Part shown: positions 11,401 to 18,704 of the stretch, in pieces
Layout of the letters: each line of letters opens with the position of its first letter
Numbering within the stretch: position 1 is the stretch's first letter
Origin: a virus
Length of the DNA stretch: 23,675 bases
Virus record (IMG/VR): IMGVR_UViG_3300046371_000107
Coordinates: 1 to 23,675 of that record
Strand: one strand, 5' to 3'
Notes under the pieces: model-generated
The model's database searches: none
What the model saw: only the letters and a program-made list of their open reading frames with translations
What the model was told of the DNA's origin: nothing
Made by a program: the position numbers and the translations under genes

Positions 11401-12021
11401 ACCTGCAACAGTTTTTGAAAAAGTAAACATTGGCACATCAGTACTAGCAGTTCTAAATCTATATTGTTCTGTTGGAATGCTTTGAATAACATCTGTTCCT
11501 TGGCTTCTACCAAACTTTGTGTTATCAGACATAGCAGCATCAAGAAGCAAAACAAACTGTTCTGCCCAGTTTGTATTAGTTGGATCGTTCCATTTAATTG
11601 TTTGACTTGCTAGGTTACGTCCATTACTGTCAAGTAACTGTTCTGTAGTTGAAACTGATGTAAATTTAAGTAAGCCTTTTGCTGGCATGTTACGCTTTGC
11701 ATTGTAACTAAGCATTTTAGCAATACGTAGTACACTTTCTTTACGCTCAGCAAGTTCAATAAAGTTTTCTCTACTTGCTAAATCAATACGGAAGGATAAA
11801 CTTTGTCCTAGAAAAGCAATAGCATCAATTAGTGCAAGGTACTCTGAGCTTTCAATATAATCGTTAAAATCTTCTGGATAGTTTTCTCTTAGATAGGTGA
11901 TGATCACACGTCTTAGATTCTCAAAATCATAAGATTTGAAATCAGCATTAGCGAAAGTCTGGTATATACGTGTCCAGTCTTCGTTAAGTAATAAATTATT
12001 TTGTCTTGACGTTGTGCTCAT
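8470..12021 (-). CDS. 6: Baseplate wedge protein gp6, with C-terminal serine tail
   Basis: 1,183 residues, against 660 for T4 gp6. gp6 forms the inner ring that joins baseplate wedges to each other. The N-terminus (residues about 33-117, 'YLRENYPEDFNDYIESSEYL' followed by 'SRENFIELAERKESVLRIAK') is the typical gp6 start. The conserved end, around residues 1031-1100 ('MNQFFDVNNWDFGDRFYLSE'), resembles Baseplate_J/gp6 C-termini. Oddities: an acidic loop D819-x-D821-x-D823-G-x-x-D827 typical of calcium sites, and a C-terminal tail of about 50 residues that is almost all serine, encoded by 15-nt tandem repeats and ending GGSSY. The start ATG has AGGAA six nt upstream. The stop overlaps the start of the giant downstream gene by one base. 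The 41-nt gap upstream is the only intergenic space in the operon after gp48. Confidence 0.9.
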   Translation of the reverse strand: MSTTSRQNNLLLNEDWTRIYQTFANADFKSYDFENLRRVIITYLRENYPEDFNDYIESSEYLALIDAIAFLGQSLSFRIDLASRENFIELAERKESVLRIAKMLSYNAKRNMPAKGLLKFTSVSTTEQLLDSNGRNLASQTIKWNDPTNTNWAEQFVLLLDAAMSDNTKFGRSQGTDVIQSIPTEQYRFRTASTDVPMFTFSKTVAGRQMVFEILSTTFKGAEEIYEEAPTPGNQLGFLYRQDNKGPASPNTGFFMHFKQGSLELADFTIDAPSTNEKVAVDAKGINNDDVWLFELLANGSQAQEWTKVSSLTGNNIAYNSLTGDIRNIYGVETKQTDMIDLTFADGVYGNLPKGSFRTYYRISNGLSYTISPSEMKNVNISVEYINQAGIAHTLTIGMALQSTVATATPTESVASIKKNAPANYYTQNRMITGEDYNLAPLSTSQNILKVKASNRTSSGLSRNFDLIDASGKYSSVNVFGTDGYMYKEEDEKSLAFKFTNRSDIINFIKQKVEGVFTETDVYNFYFTKYDSILFTSDNIVWNASTNGINQGTGYFKNKVDLSLLKVGTYSTNNLKYITAGANVKFVAPEGKHFMPDGTLMNGAADHAGATDFIWTKVISVAGDGTNAGTGANAKGIGPIVFNDNVPSDAVASRIVPKFVTDLSDALESSMVNQAFANLNFGLRYDDTDSSWKIIQNQNLDLTSPFSLGKSGDVTNNNLDSSWIMAFVKDNDQYIVRTRTLNYVFGSKKQNRFYFDKNEKAYNSLTGKVEKDVVNVLGINSKNVGTGSLVRDYPFEVADVIKFDDGYESTKEIRLGFRDSDQDGVIDNPESFVNVVGEDLDLKFLFFKSEKDNYGTTVFNLVDPAVTPILVIEKESLVNVNNYTDGQLIYFYDSAENRVKRVDSTTNTLILDPTYRANIGRDNIKFQYTHSASEDRRIDPSVTNIIDLYLLTRSYDTEFRNFLAGARTTEPTAPTNDELRVTFGTGLNAIKSISDEVVYHPVKYKVLFGSTADTKVQAQFKVVKNPTRNLNNNDLKVRIITAMNQFFDVNNWDFGDRFYLSELSTYILNVVSPDISNFVILPRQPSQAFGSLFEIQSKPDEIFVSGATVDDIEIVASITAAEISSSTTTITVGSTANTTSSSSSPSSSSSSSSSSSSSSSSSSSSSSSSSSSSSSSSSGGSSY
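8501..8605. repeat. 15-nt tandem repeat, seven copies, coding for polyserine
   Basis: Seven consecutive 15-nt units (plus-strand ctggatgaactagaa). The four units from 8516 to 8575 are identical and the outer ones carry single changes (cttgatg..., ...agg..., ...gat). Each unit encodes five serines on the minus strand, using AGT, TCA, TCC, AGT and TCT. Because the period is a multiple of three, slippage or recombination would lengthen or shorten the gp6 serine tail without breaking the frame. One unit (8576-8590) has a base change that gives the single proline in the tract. Confidence 0.95.
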
Positions 12022-12036
12022 TATTGGTTCCTATAC

Positions 12037-12046
12037 TGTATTTACC
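12037..12046 (-). promoter_or_regulatory. Possible T4-type late promoter for gp6
   Basis: The 41-nt gap between gp25 and gp6 reads GGTAAATACAG on the minus strand. This shares TAAATAC with the T4 late consensus TATAAATACTATT. A start about six nt downstream would give a leader of roughly 12 nt containing the AGGAA ribosome site. The match is weaker than at gp48, and the gap could simply be a spacer. Confidence 0.35.
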
Positions 12047-12062
12047 CATGTATATAATATGA

Positions 12063-12500
12063 TCAGTTTATAACGGAGTTATCTCTGTCGAAATTAAACT
12101 TCATTCTCTCGCTAACATTGAACGGTATATATGTTACATCGGCTTCGATTCTAATTCCTTGTTCGGTACTGTCTACTCCTACAGCATTTACCTGTATTCT
12201 TGGGTCATAATTGATAATATCTTGTACATCTTTAGCAATCATTTCTTTAACTTGTGGTGTAAATTGCTCAAATATCATGTCCCAAATAATAGTTCCGAAG
12301 TTTGGATTTTCTAATTTTTCACCTTTTCTAATATAAAAGTGATTGATAATATCTTGTTTTACTAAATCTATATCATAGAGCTTGAAGTTATCAACTGCAT
12401 TTGCTGAACTAAATCCTTTATACGCATAACTTTTTGCGCCTACCTGCCCTACTGATGCTTGGTTTGCTGATACAGTTTTTTGATTGTATAACTTAGCCAT
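12063..12500 (-). CDS. 25: Baseplate wedge protein gp25 (GPW/gp25 family)
   Basis: 145 residues, close to T4 gp25 (132). gp25 is a small lysozyme-fold-like wedge protein at the inner baseplate that contacts gp6 and gp53 and helps start the sheath. The family core 'IRKGEKLENPNFGTIIWDMI', followed by 'EMIAKDVQDIINYDPRI' and a C-terminal strand region 'GIRIEADVTYIPFN', is clear. The N-terminal 30 residues are a variable extension. The start has a strong AGAGGAG site, and the ATG overlaps the last 8 nt of the upstream gp5 frame, which suggests translational coupling. Confidence 0.92.
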   Translation of the reverse strand: MAKLYNQKTVSANQASVGQVGAKSYAYKGFSSANAVDNFKLYDIDLVKQDIINHFYIRKGEKLENPNFGTIIWDMIFEQFTPQVKEMIAKDVQDIINYDPRIQVNAVGVDSTEQGIRIEADVTYIPFNVSERMKFNFDRDNSVIN

Positions 12501-14283
12501 CTTGTTTCTCCTCTCTATCTGTTGCTAGTGCTGTAACAAACTGAGGTGCTTGGTTTTCATGCAGTAACCACGGCTCATGCATAGGAACACGCCTCATGAT
12601 AGATGTTATTGTTCCGTCTTGCCATTTTGTAGTAGCCCAGTCTTTTAATGGGTTTACTAATGGGTTATCGTATTTAATTAAATCTGTAATTGTTAATGCT
12701 GTGTCAGCTTGTGCTGCTCCTGTTGCAGCTGGACCGTTAAGGTGTATGTTAGGACTTGCTGACATAATGATGTCTCCGCCTGATGCAACTTCTGTATTTG
12801 CGCCTGATGTTAAGTAATTGTAACCGCCTGTATTAATATCCCAGTTTGCTTGTGTATCTGATCTATCACCAATTGTTTGAATATCAGTAGTTCCGCCAAC
12901 GAAGTGTCTGTGGTTGCCAGCAACTGAAATATCTAAATCTCCAGAAAGAGGAAGATCTTCTGCATTTGTATACATTCTTGTTTCAATTTTTCCGTTAGCA
13001 CCAATTAATATATTAGTGTTAAATGCACTCTCTATTTGTACTCTACCATTTTCTTGTTTAAGAGCATCTTCAATTTTTGCATCTTGATGTAAACTGTCAG
13101 GTGCTTGATATTCAGCGGTTGCTTTAATGTTTACATTACGACCAGCTTCCATGTTGATATCTCTATCTGCTTTAATATTAATATCATTCATTGAGTGAAC
13201 ACTTACACTGTCGTTCGCAAACACATCTACTTTACCATTAGATGTTAACTCAACCCATGAAGTTCCTTTTGCATTACCTATGTAAATTAAATCTTCTGAA
13301 TTATGTAAAAGAAGTTGATGGCCTGTTCTTGTTCTAAGTCTTGTGTACTCATTATATGGCAAGTCAAGTAATCCTACGTTAGGATTTGCATCTGTTGCTT
13401 CAACATATTCTACTGGTCCGTCTTGTGGTGAAGATTTTCTAATGTAACGATCATCACCATCGTCCATGACAAACTGTGTTCCGCCTAATCTTGTAACAGG
13501 AATTTCAACACTTAGATTTTCTTTTGTACCACGCCTCATGCGTTTACCGTTTGGACCGTAGTCTAAAGGACCTGGAGTACTAATACCAAATACTGCATTA
13601 GGATTATTACGTCTACTAGATGTAGTAGTAACCCCTCTTACATCATCTTCTAATAATCCTTGGAAGAAAAATCTATCTGTTATAGGATGTACGGGCTTTG
13701 GAATCTTTTCAGCATCAATTTCGTTCTCGCCATCTGTAGAACCATTTATTCGTTTGTTGATTTCACCAACTGGCAAAGGCATTTTTGTATTGAACTTTTT
13801 CTTGTCATCTTCTGATAATGCAGCTAATGACGCTCTATTACTTGTTTGATCTTCACCCCTAGCACCTGTTGGTTCTGTATCTGCTGCACCAATAGCAGGT
13901 ACCATGTGATTTGCAAACCTTGGAGGAACACATGCAAACCAATAACCTGATGCAGGATTACCTTCAATAAACATTACCATAACGGTTACACCAACATCTG
14001 GTGGAACTGCCCACATACCATAACTTTGTTGTGTATCTTTAAAGTCGTCTTTGTTCATTCCTAATGCTTCGTATGGTGTGTGTCCGAAGAATGGAGATGC
14101 ATAATTTACAAGATATGTTTGTCCGTCAACATTACCCGCGTTACCTTGATCTCGCAGTAACGAAACTTTTAATCTACCATTAAATGTAGGATCAAGTACA
14201 TCGATTACCGTAGCAAGATAAGCACCAGATCCTAATGTGCCTCCTACTTGGGTATTATATCTGGTTCTCTTTTCAACTGGCAT
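12493..14283 (-). CDS. 5: Baseplate hub/spike protein gp5 without lysozyme domain
   Basis: 596 residues. The N-terminal OB-fold typical of gp5/VgrG spans roughly residues 18-125 ('AYLATVIDVLDPTFNGRLKV' ... 'WAVPPDVGVTVMVMFIEGNP' ... 'GYWFACVPP'). The C-terminal half (about 320-515) has the short alternating pattern of a trimeric beta-helix needle ('NDINIKADRDINMEAGRNVN', 'GNHRHFVGGTTDIQTIGDRS'). T4 gp5 (575 residues) carries a lysozyme domain between these two parts. Here residues 130-310 are low-complexity linker and unassigned sequence with no T4-lysozyme catalytic motif that I can see, as expected for marine T4-like phages. The spike should therefore pierce the outer membrane mechanically, and any wall-digesting enzyme would be elsewhere. 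The start is TAATG-coupled to the preceding hub gene, with GGAG 10 nt upstream. Confidence 0.85.
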   Translation of the reverse strand: MPVEKRTRYNTQVGGTLGSGAYLATVIDVLDPTFNGRLKVSLLRDQGNAGNVDGQTYLVNYASPFFGHTPYEALGMNKDDFKDTQQSYGMWAVPPDVGVTVMVMFIEGNPASGYWFACVPPRFANHMVPAIGAADTEPTGARGEDQTSNRASLAALSEDDKKKFNTKMPLPVGEINKRINGSTDGENEIDAEKIPKPVHPITDRFFFQGLLEDDVRGVTTTSSRRNNPNAVFGISTPGPLDYGPNGKRMRRGTKENLSVEIPVTRLGGTQFVMDDGDDRYIRKSSPQDGPVEYVEATDANPNVGLLDLPYNEYTRLRTRTGHQLLLHNSEDLIYIGNAKGTSWVELTSNGKVDVFANDSVSVHSMNDINIKADRDINMEAGRNVNIKATAEYQAPDSLHQDAKIEDALKQENGRVQIESAFNTNILIGANGKIETRMYTNAEDLPLSGDLDISVAGNHRHFVGGTTDIQTIGDRSDTQANWDINTGGYNYLTSGANTEVASGGDIIMSASPNIHLNGPAATGAAQADTALTITDLIKYDNPLVNPLKDWATTKWQDGTITSIMRRVPMHEPWLLHENQAPQFVTALATDREEKQDG

Positions 14284-17150
14284 TAAGTTTTAACTCCGTC
14301 AAGTATTTTAGGATCATAAACTCTAATAGTATTTCCATCTCTATCTTTACTTTCTGTAAATGGTTTGGTTCTATCAATATTAAAGTTAACTAATGAACCG
14401 TTGGCTTGTCTTCTATATTCTTTTAGGACAGGTTTCTTAGGTTTAGATTTAAACTCGCCATCACCTTTAGGTAATTTTGCAGCAAATTTTTCTATACTAT
14501 CTAAGTTTAAGCCAAATTTAGCAAGAACATTATTAGCAAACTGCTCTCCTGCTTTTTCTACTTCTTCAATTGTTATTGTCCTATCAACTTTTACTGGTGG
14601 AGGAGTTTCTCCAACTTCTGTTTTTTCTTTTTGTGCGGAACCAATTTCTGTTTGAAATCCTTCTTTAGAACCATCTGGAATTTTACCACCGTAATCAATT
14701 GGTTGACCTGACATTCTAATACATCTAAGTTTTTGTGTAAACTGCCCGCCTTTAAATTCACTTTCACATTTCAATACTTTATAAATTCCGCTAAAAGGAC
14801 TTGGATTTTCATTTGCGAATTCATAAAGTCCAGTGTCAGTATTTGTATCAACAGGCGTTCTAAAACTAATAAAGATATAAATTTCGCCTCCTGTGTAATT
14901 AGCTTCTCCGCCATCAGTTGTCTGCGAACGTGGTGCTGCTCCGTCTATGTGATTTCCTTGGCCGCTTTCAACCATCCAGTACGTATCGCCGAGTATATCT
15001 AAATCAATTGTAATCAAGTCACCTGCGCTGTTGTCAATAAATGCTTTCTGGAAATTTTCAGCAACCAATTGTTCAACATCTTTGAATCCGCTACCACCTT
15101 TCTGACTTTCGTGTAATATAGATACATCACGTTTTAGTTTTTTCTTACCTAGGTTAGGTGCTTTTGCTTCTGCTGTACCCTCTGGAGTGTTTGTAGTTAA
15201 TGTTGTGTTAGTACCTGTACCGTTAATATTTTTGTTAGATTCACTTGAAGTATTAGCTTCAGGGGTTGGTCGAGAACCTGCAAAGAATAAATTATTAATC
15301 TTGATATCAAATTTAAGTACGTCAACGTTTTGTCCTGAATATATGTAGTCGTATCTTTTAGCAATTGTTTTTTGTAATGCTGCTGTGTCAACTCCTTCGC
15401 CAGGCGCTTTAAAAATACTGTGATGCACAAAATATGGAACAATTCTAAATGTATATTGTTTAGCAAAGTCTCCTATCTGTGGATCGTAATCTAAGAACGC
15501 TACTTGAACATCAATTTTAAACCACTTAATATATCCTTCTGGTGTAAGGTTATGGTTATCAGGAGTTCCGCTAATAGCGTCTTTTGCATATCTTGAACTT
15601 AATATAGTCTGTGTAATAACATCAGTTAAGGGCTGTTTCTGTGTAAAGAAAAATTCACGCTGTTTAGGATCTAATTGCATTTTATAACGATCAATACGAC
15701 CTGTTTCTTCATTGTACTTAGAATCTCCTGCTCTATACATTGCAGAACTTTCCCAGTTAAAGTTACCACCTGATGTTGAATCAAAACCAAACGTTGATTT
15801 TCCTATATGATTAGATTCGAAAGATGATAAAGTTGTTTGAGCAGGTGATGCATTTTTTCCAAATGCTTTAAAACCGCCTGGTGGGGGGTTGTCTGCGTCT
15901 ACTGTTGCAAAAGGATTTGGTGATTCTTCAGAAGCTGTTGCTCTAGCACCTGTTACAAAGTCTGTCGACTTCTCAGGAAAATCAATGATGTAAACATCTG
16001 GAATTGAATATGCTCCTGATTCTATTAACAATTTTTCATTATCATTAAGTACTTTCTCTAAGCTCTTAGGTCCTGTTTTTAACATTTCTTCAACTGTACC
16101 TTTTTCCGGAGCAGTAACTGAAATATCATTAAACAGCATATTAACTGTGTCCAAGTAAGCAGAATGATTGTAAGGAAACGCTTGAACCTTGTAGTTGGTT
16201 CCTGATTCGTTTGTATCAAAAGTAACTCTCTTTAGTTTCATTACAAAGTACTTTGGATTTAATCCTTCTTTGTTTATAACTTTTTCTTCTGTTCCATCTG
16301 CACTGAATCCTACAAAGTCTAAACGCAATACAAACGGAGCATCTAGGTAGTTAGGATACCCTGCTTTAAGTGCAGAAACTTGCAACGACTCCAATAACAA
16401 TCCCATGCTGTATGGTTCAAATATATCAAATTCAAAGTTAATTGCATTTGTATTACCTGTGTTTTTTGTTGCTGACATTACTGTGGTCATTTTAAAGTTG
16501 TCAACAAAATATTCAGGTGATTTGCCACCTTGGATTTTTGTTCTATATTTGTCGCCACGCCCTGCGGCAGAAAAAACAATTCCGGATTTAACTGTTATGC
16601 CACCACCTTCAAAATCTTGTCCTGCAAATCCTAGATCTCCTGTCCTATAAGAACTTGGATCATTATACTGCATTGGTGTTAGCACAGCCATCGTCCATAA
16701 CGAACTAACTGTTGAAAACTTTTCTAACGGATTTTGAATTAGATTTGGTGTTTCTGAATCTCTTCTAGGACTTGGTGTTCCTGGTCCTACTGGTGCCGAT
16801 CCGTTTTTGTCTTTTTCATCTGCATTAGCAACAGCGGCATCAACTGTTTTAGTTTCGTCATTTATTATTTGAGCTACTTTTGATTCTGCAAGTTCTATTG
16901 TTTCTAACTGAGCATCAAGACCGAAAACTTTTATTTTCTCTCTTAGTTCTGCACTTCCTACAGGAATATTTGATGCTTGAAAAGTATTAGATGCATTAAT
17001 TGTTGGCGAACCGTCTGGCTTTTTTATATCTGCCGGAACAACAAAACTTTTTCCGTTTATGTTTCGAATTTTTTCGCCAGTCTTCAAAGTTCCTTTGAAA
17101 GGCTTTAACTTATTGTTTGGTGTGCTTGGAGGTCTAGTAAAAACAGTCAT
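14283..17150 (-). CDS. Large baseplate hub-type protein (gp27 position)
   Basis: 955 residues, between gp53 and gp5. T4 gp27 (391 residues) is the hub trimer that holds gp5. This protein is much longer but has hub-like features: a segment near 216-254 ('INFEFDIFEPYSMGLLLESL') and, near 790-820, 'IYKVLKCESEFKGGQFTQKL' followed by 'RCIRMSGQPIDYGG', which resembles the 'Y.V..V...F..G.F.Q.L...R' end of gp27/gpD-type hub domains. The first 130 residues are polar and probably disordered. Residues about 640-690 are a Thr/Asn/Glu-rich linker, and the last 120 residues are a charged tail with a short helix. One base separates the gp53 stop from this ATG, and AGGAT lies seven nt upstream. Assignment as the gp27 equivalent is inference from position and these motifs. 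It could instead be an unrelated hub-associated structural protein. Confidence 0.7.
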   Translation of the reverse strand: MTVFTRPPSTPNNKLKPFKGTLKTGEKIRNINGKSFVVPADIKKPDGSPTINASNTFQASNIPVGSAELREKIKVFGLDAQLETIELAESKVAQIINDETKTVDAAVANADEKDKNGSAPVGPGTPSPRRDSETPNLIQNPLEKFSTVSSLWTMAVLTPMQYNDPSSYRTGDLGFAGQDFEGGGITVKSGIVFSAAGRGDKYRTKIQGGKSPEYFVDNFKMTTVMSATKNTGNTNAINFEFDIFEPYSMGLLLESLQVSALKAGYPNYLDAPFVLRLDFVGFSADGTEEKVINKEGLNPKYFVMKLKRVTFDTNESGTNYKVQAFPYNHSAYLDTVNMLFNDISVTAPEKGTVEEMLKTGPKSLEKVLNDNEKLLIESGAYSIPDVYIIDFPEKSTDFVTGARATASEESPNPFATVDADNPPPGGFKAFGKNASPAQTTLSSFESNHIGKSTFGFDSTSGGNFNWESSAMYRAGDSKYNEETGRIDRYKMQLDPKQREFFFTQKQPLTDVITQTILSSRYAKDAISGTPDNHNLTPEGYIKWFKIDVQVAFLDYDPQIGDFAKQYTFRIVPYFVHHSIFKAPGEGVDTAALQKTIAKRYDYIYSGQNVDVLKFDIKINNLFFAGSRPTPEANTSSESNKNINGTGTNTTLTTNTPEGTAEAKAPNLGKKKLKRDVSILHESQKGGSGFKDVEQLVAENFQKAFIDNSAGDLITIDLDILGDTYWMVESGQGNHIDGAAPRSQTTDGGEANYTGGEIYIFISFRTPVDTNTDTGLYEFANENPSPFSGIYKVLKCESEFKGGQFTQKLRCIRMSGQPIDYGGKIPDGSKEGFQTEIGSAQKEKTEVGETPPPVKVDRTITIEEVEKAGEQFANNVLAKFGLNLDSIEKFAAKLPKGDGEFKSKPKKPVLKEYRRQANGSLVNFNIDRTKPFTESKDRDGNTIRVYDPKILDGVKT

Positions 17151-17151
17151 A

Positions 17152-17451
17152 CTATAATCCTAAAAACTTTTTAAGATTTGACATCTTAGGAATGTATATT
17201 GCTGTTCCTGCTTTAAAATCGTATATAGGATCTTTGATTGTGTCCATATTTCTTTGTACAAACACCCACCAAAGTTTAGGATCTTCGTAAAGATCAAATG
17301 CTAACAAGTCAGGTCTATTATTATAGTGTGCTTCGATTGTGTATAATACATCACTAGCCGATGCTGGTACAGCTCTAATATTTAATAATTCTAAATACAT
17401 AGAATTTTGGCCTGTATCTCTATACGGAGAATTATTTTTATAAACAGCCAT
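17152..17451 (-). CDS. 53: Baseplate wedge protein gp53, short, LysM-like
   Basis: 99 residues, about half of T4 gp53 (196). gp53 clamps wedges together around the hub and contains a LysM-like fold. The conserved part is visible: 'SDVLYTIEAHYNNRPDLLAF' then 'DLYEDPKLWWVFVQRNMDTI' and 'GTAIYIPKM', where the double Trp and the Ile-Pro end are typical of LysM/gp53. The domain that makes T4 gp53 longer is absent. The start overlaps the gp48 stop (TAATG) and has a strong GGGAGGA site about eight nt upstream. Confidence 0.82.
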   Translation of the reverse strand: MAVYKNNSPYRDTGQNSMYLELLNIRAVPASASDVLYTIEAHYNNRPDLLAFDLYEDPKLWWVFVQRNMDTIKDPIYDFKAGTAIYIPKMSNLKKFLGL

Positions 17452-18620
17452 TAAATAAATCCTCCCATTGTTCCTGTTTGCCCTTTAGCATATTGTTCTA
17501 ATGAAAATTTGCGTAAACTTTCTCTGTTGTAAATTGGTTGTGCTGTAATACTAATATTACTTTTTCTTGGTACCCAAGTTGGTCTGCTACCTTGGCTCGC
17601 TTCTGTACATCTAATATAGTCAACATCAGTAGGTAGTGTAACTGAGAAGTTTTTAATTACAACCGGCACACCGTCAAACACGTTTGCACCATAACCATAC
17701 AGTCTACATATGATAGGCGGATTACCTGCTAGGTCGCCTGTACCAAAGAACATTTTAGTTGATGTTTTAAAGAATGTTGTTGCCGCAATCCAATACGCAG
17801 CCTGTGAACTTGACTCTGCTGTAAAGTCTCCTGAAATTTGTATCTCGTCCACTTGTGAGTTCTTGTAAGCCTGGAAGGGATAATTATTATGTACAGGATC
17901 TATTTGTGTATAGTTTGCGGTTGTTGAAAATGTTATTTCTGGCAAGTATGGAAAAATTACTCCTCCAGTATCTTCTAGAATTTTAAATAACGGATTTGCA
18001 CCAAAGTGTGCAAAGTTAGCATTAATTTTTACCCGCCAATCATTTGGATTCTGAGGATTTAGTTTAACCCCGGCGCCTTCAGAGAATTCAAAAAGTTCGC
18101 CACCAGCAGGGAGATTTGCACCTCTTTTGAGACTTAACAAATTATTTAACACACCAGCTGCTTTGCCGACATTTGACGCAAAGTCTTGGAAACCAGATGC
18201 TAAGTTGCCTCCAATACCTAATTTAGATATTGCAGATGATATTTCAGCTGTAGTTCCAGCTACTGCATTAAGTCCATCTTGTGCAGCACCAAATGCTGTT
18301 CCGACATCATCAGCAAGATTACTTATGGAACCACTACCAACTTTAGATGTTATCGTAGATCCCAGTTCGCCAGCAGCACTAACTACACCGTCAACACTGA
18401 ATGCAGCATCTGCTGCTGCCAAGGCACTGTTTAGATCGCCTGACGCTTGGTTTAGTGCTGACCCAATATCACCGCCTAGATCGCTAGTCAACTTGTCCAA
18501 ATCGCTTTTGGCTTGGTCCGAAACCTGTTTGAGATTGGCTTGGTTCTTCTGTTGCTGGTCAACGGCGACCGCAACGCCAGCTACAAGTACGGCTAAAGGT
18601 GCTATTTTTGGTAAACTCAT
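17451..18620 (-). CDS. 48: Baseplate tail-tube cap protein gp48
   Basis: 389 residues (T4 gp48: 364). gp48 sits on top of the hub and, with gp54, starts tail-tube polymerisation. The C-terminal half (about 165-389) is tube-like beta sequence, with 'FGTGDLAGNPPIICRLYGYG' near 291-310, then 'VPVVIKNFSVTLPTDVDYI' and 'NISITAQPIYNRESLRKFSL'. The first 165 residues differ: they begin with a hydrophobic run (IAPLAVLVAGVAVAV), followed by Ala/Ser/Gly-rich predicted helices, and their DNA is GC-rich (34 of 60 bases in 18361-18420) compared with the surrounding genome. First gene of the baseplate operon; AAGGAA lies about nine nt before the ATG, behind a late promoter. gp54 is related in function, but length, order (next to gp53) and motifs favour gp48. 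Confidence 0.78.
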   Translation of the reverse strand: MSLPKIAPLAVLVAGVAVAVDQQQKNQANLKQVSDQAKSDLDKLTSDLGGDIGSALNQASGDLNSALAAADAAFSVDGVVSAAGELGSTITSKVGSGSISNLADDVGTAFGAAQDGLNAVAGTTAEISSAISKLGIGGNLASGFQDFASNVGKAAGVLNNLLSLKRGANLPAGGELFEFSEGAGVKLNPQNPNDWRVKINANFAHFGANPLFKILEDTGGVIFPYLPEITFSTTANYTQIDPVHNNYPFQAYKNSQVDEIQISGDFTAESSSQAAYWIAATTFFKTSTKMFFGTGDLAGNPPIICRLYGYGANVFDGVPVVIKNFSVTLPTDVDYIRCTEASQGSRPTWVPRKSNISITAQPIYNRESLRKFSLEQYAKGQTGTMGGFI

Positions 18621-18642
18621 TTTGGTAAAATTTCCTTTTAAT

Positions 18643-18655
18643 AATACTATTTATT
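18643..18655 (-). promoter_or_regulatory. T4-type late promoter of the baseplate operon
   Basis: The minus strand reads AATAAATAGTATT, which matches 11 of 13 bases of the T4 late consensus TATAAATACTATT. It lies 22 nt upstream of the gp48 ATG, so transcription would begin about 15-20 nt before the start codon and include the AAGGAA ribosome site. T4 late promoters need only this -10 type element and are recognised by polymerase carrying gp55, whose gene lies immediately across this intergenic region. Confidence 0.75.
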
Positions 18656-18667
18656 TCTGTAATTATG

Positions 18668-18676
18668 TGCTATTAT
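18668..18676 (+). promoter_or_regulatory. Extended -10 promoter for gp55
   Basis: TGcTATTAT (TG at 18668-18669, hexamer at 18671-18676) is an extended -10 element for the host sigma-70. There is no good -35 at the usual distance, where the DNA is occupied by the divergent late promoter. The predicted start near 18683 gives a leader of about 20 nt with GGAGA before the gp55 ATG. Confidence 0.5.
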
Positions 18677-18704
18677 ATTACTTATATAACCGGAGAAAAT
18701 ACTC

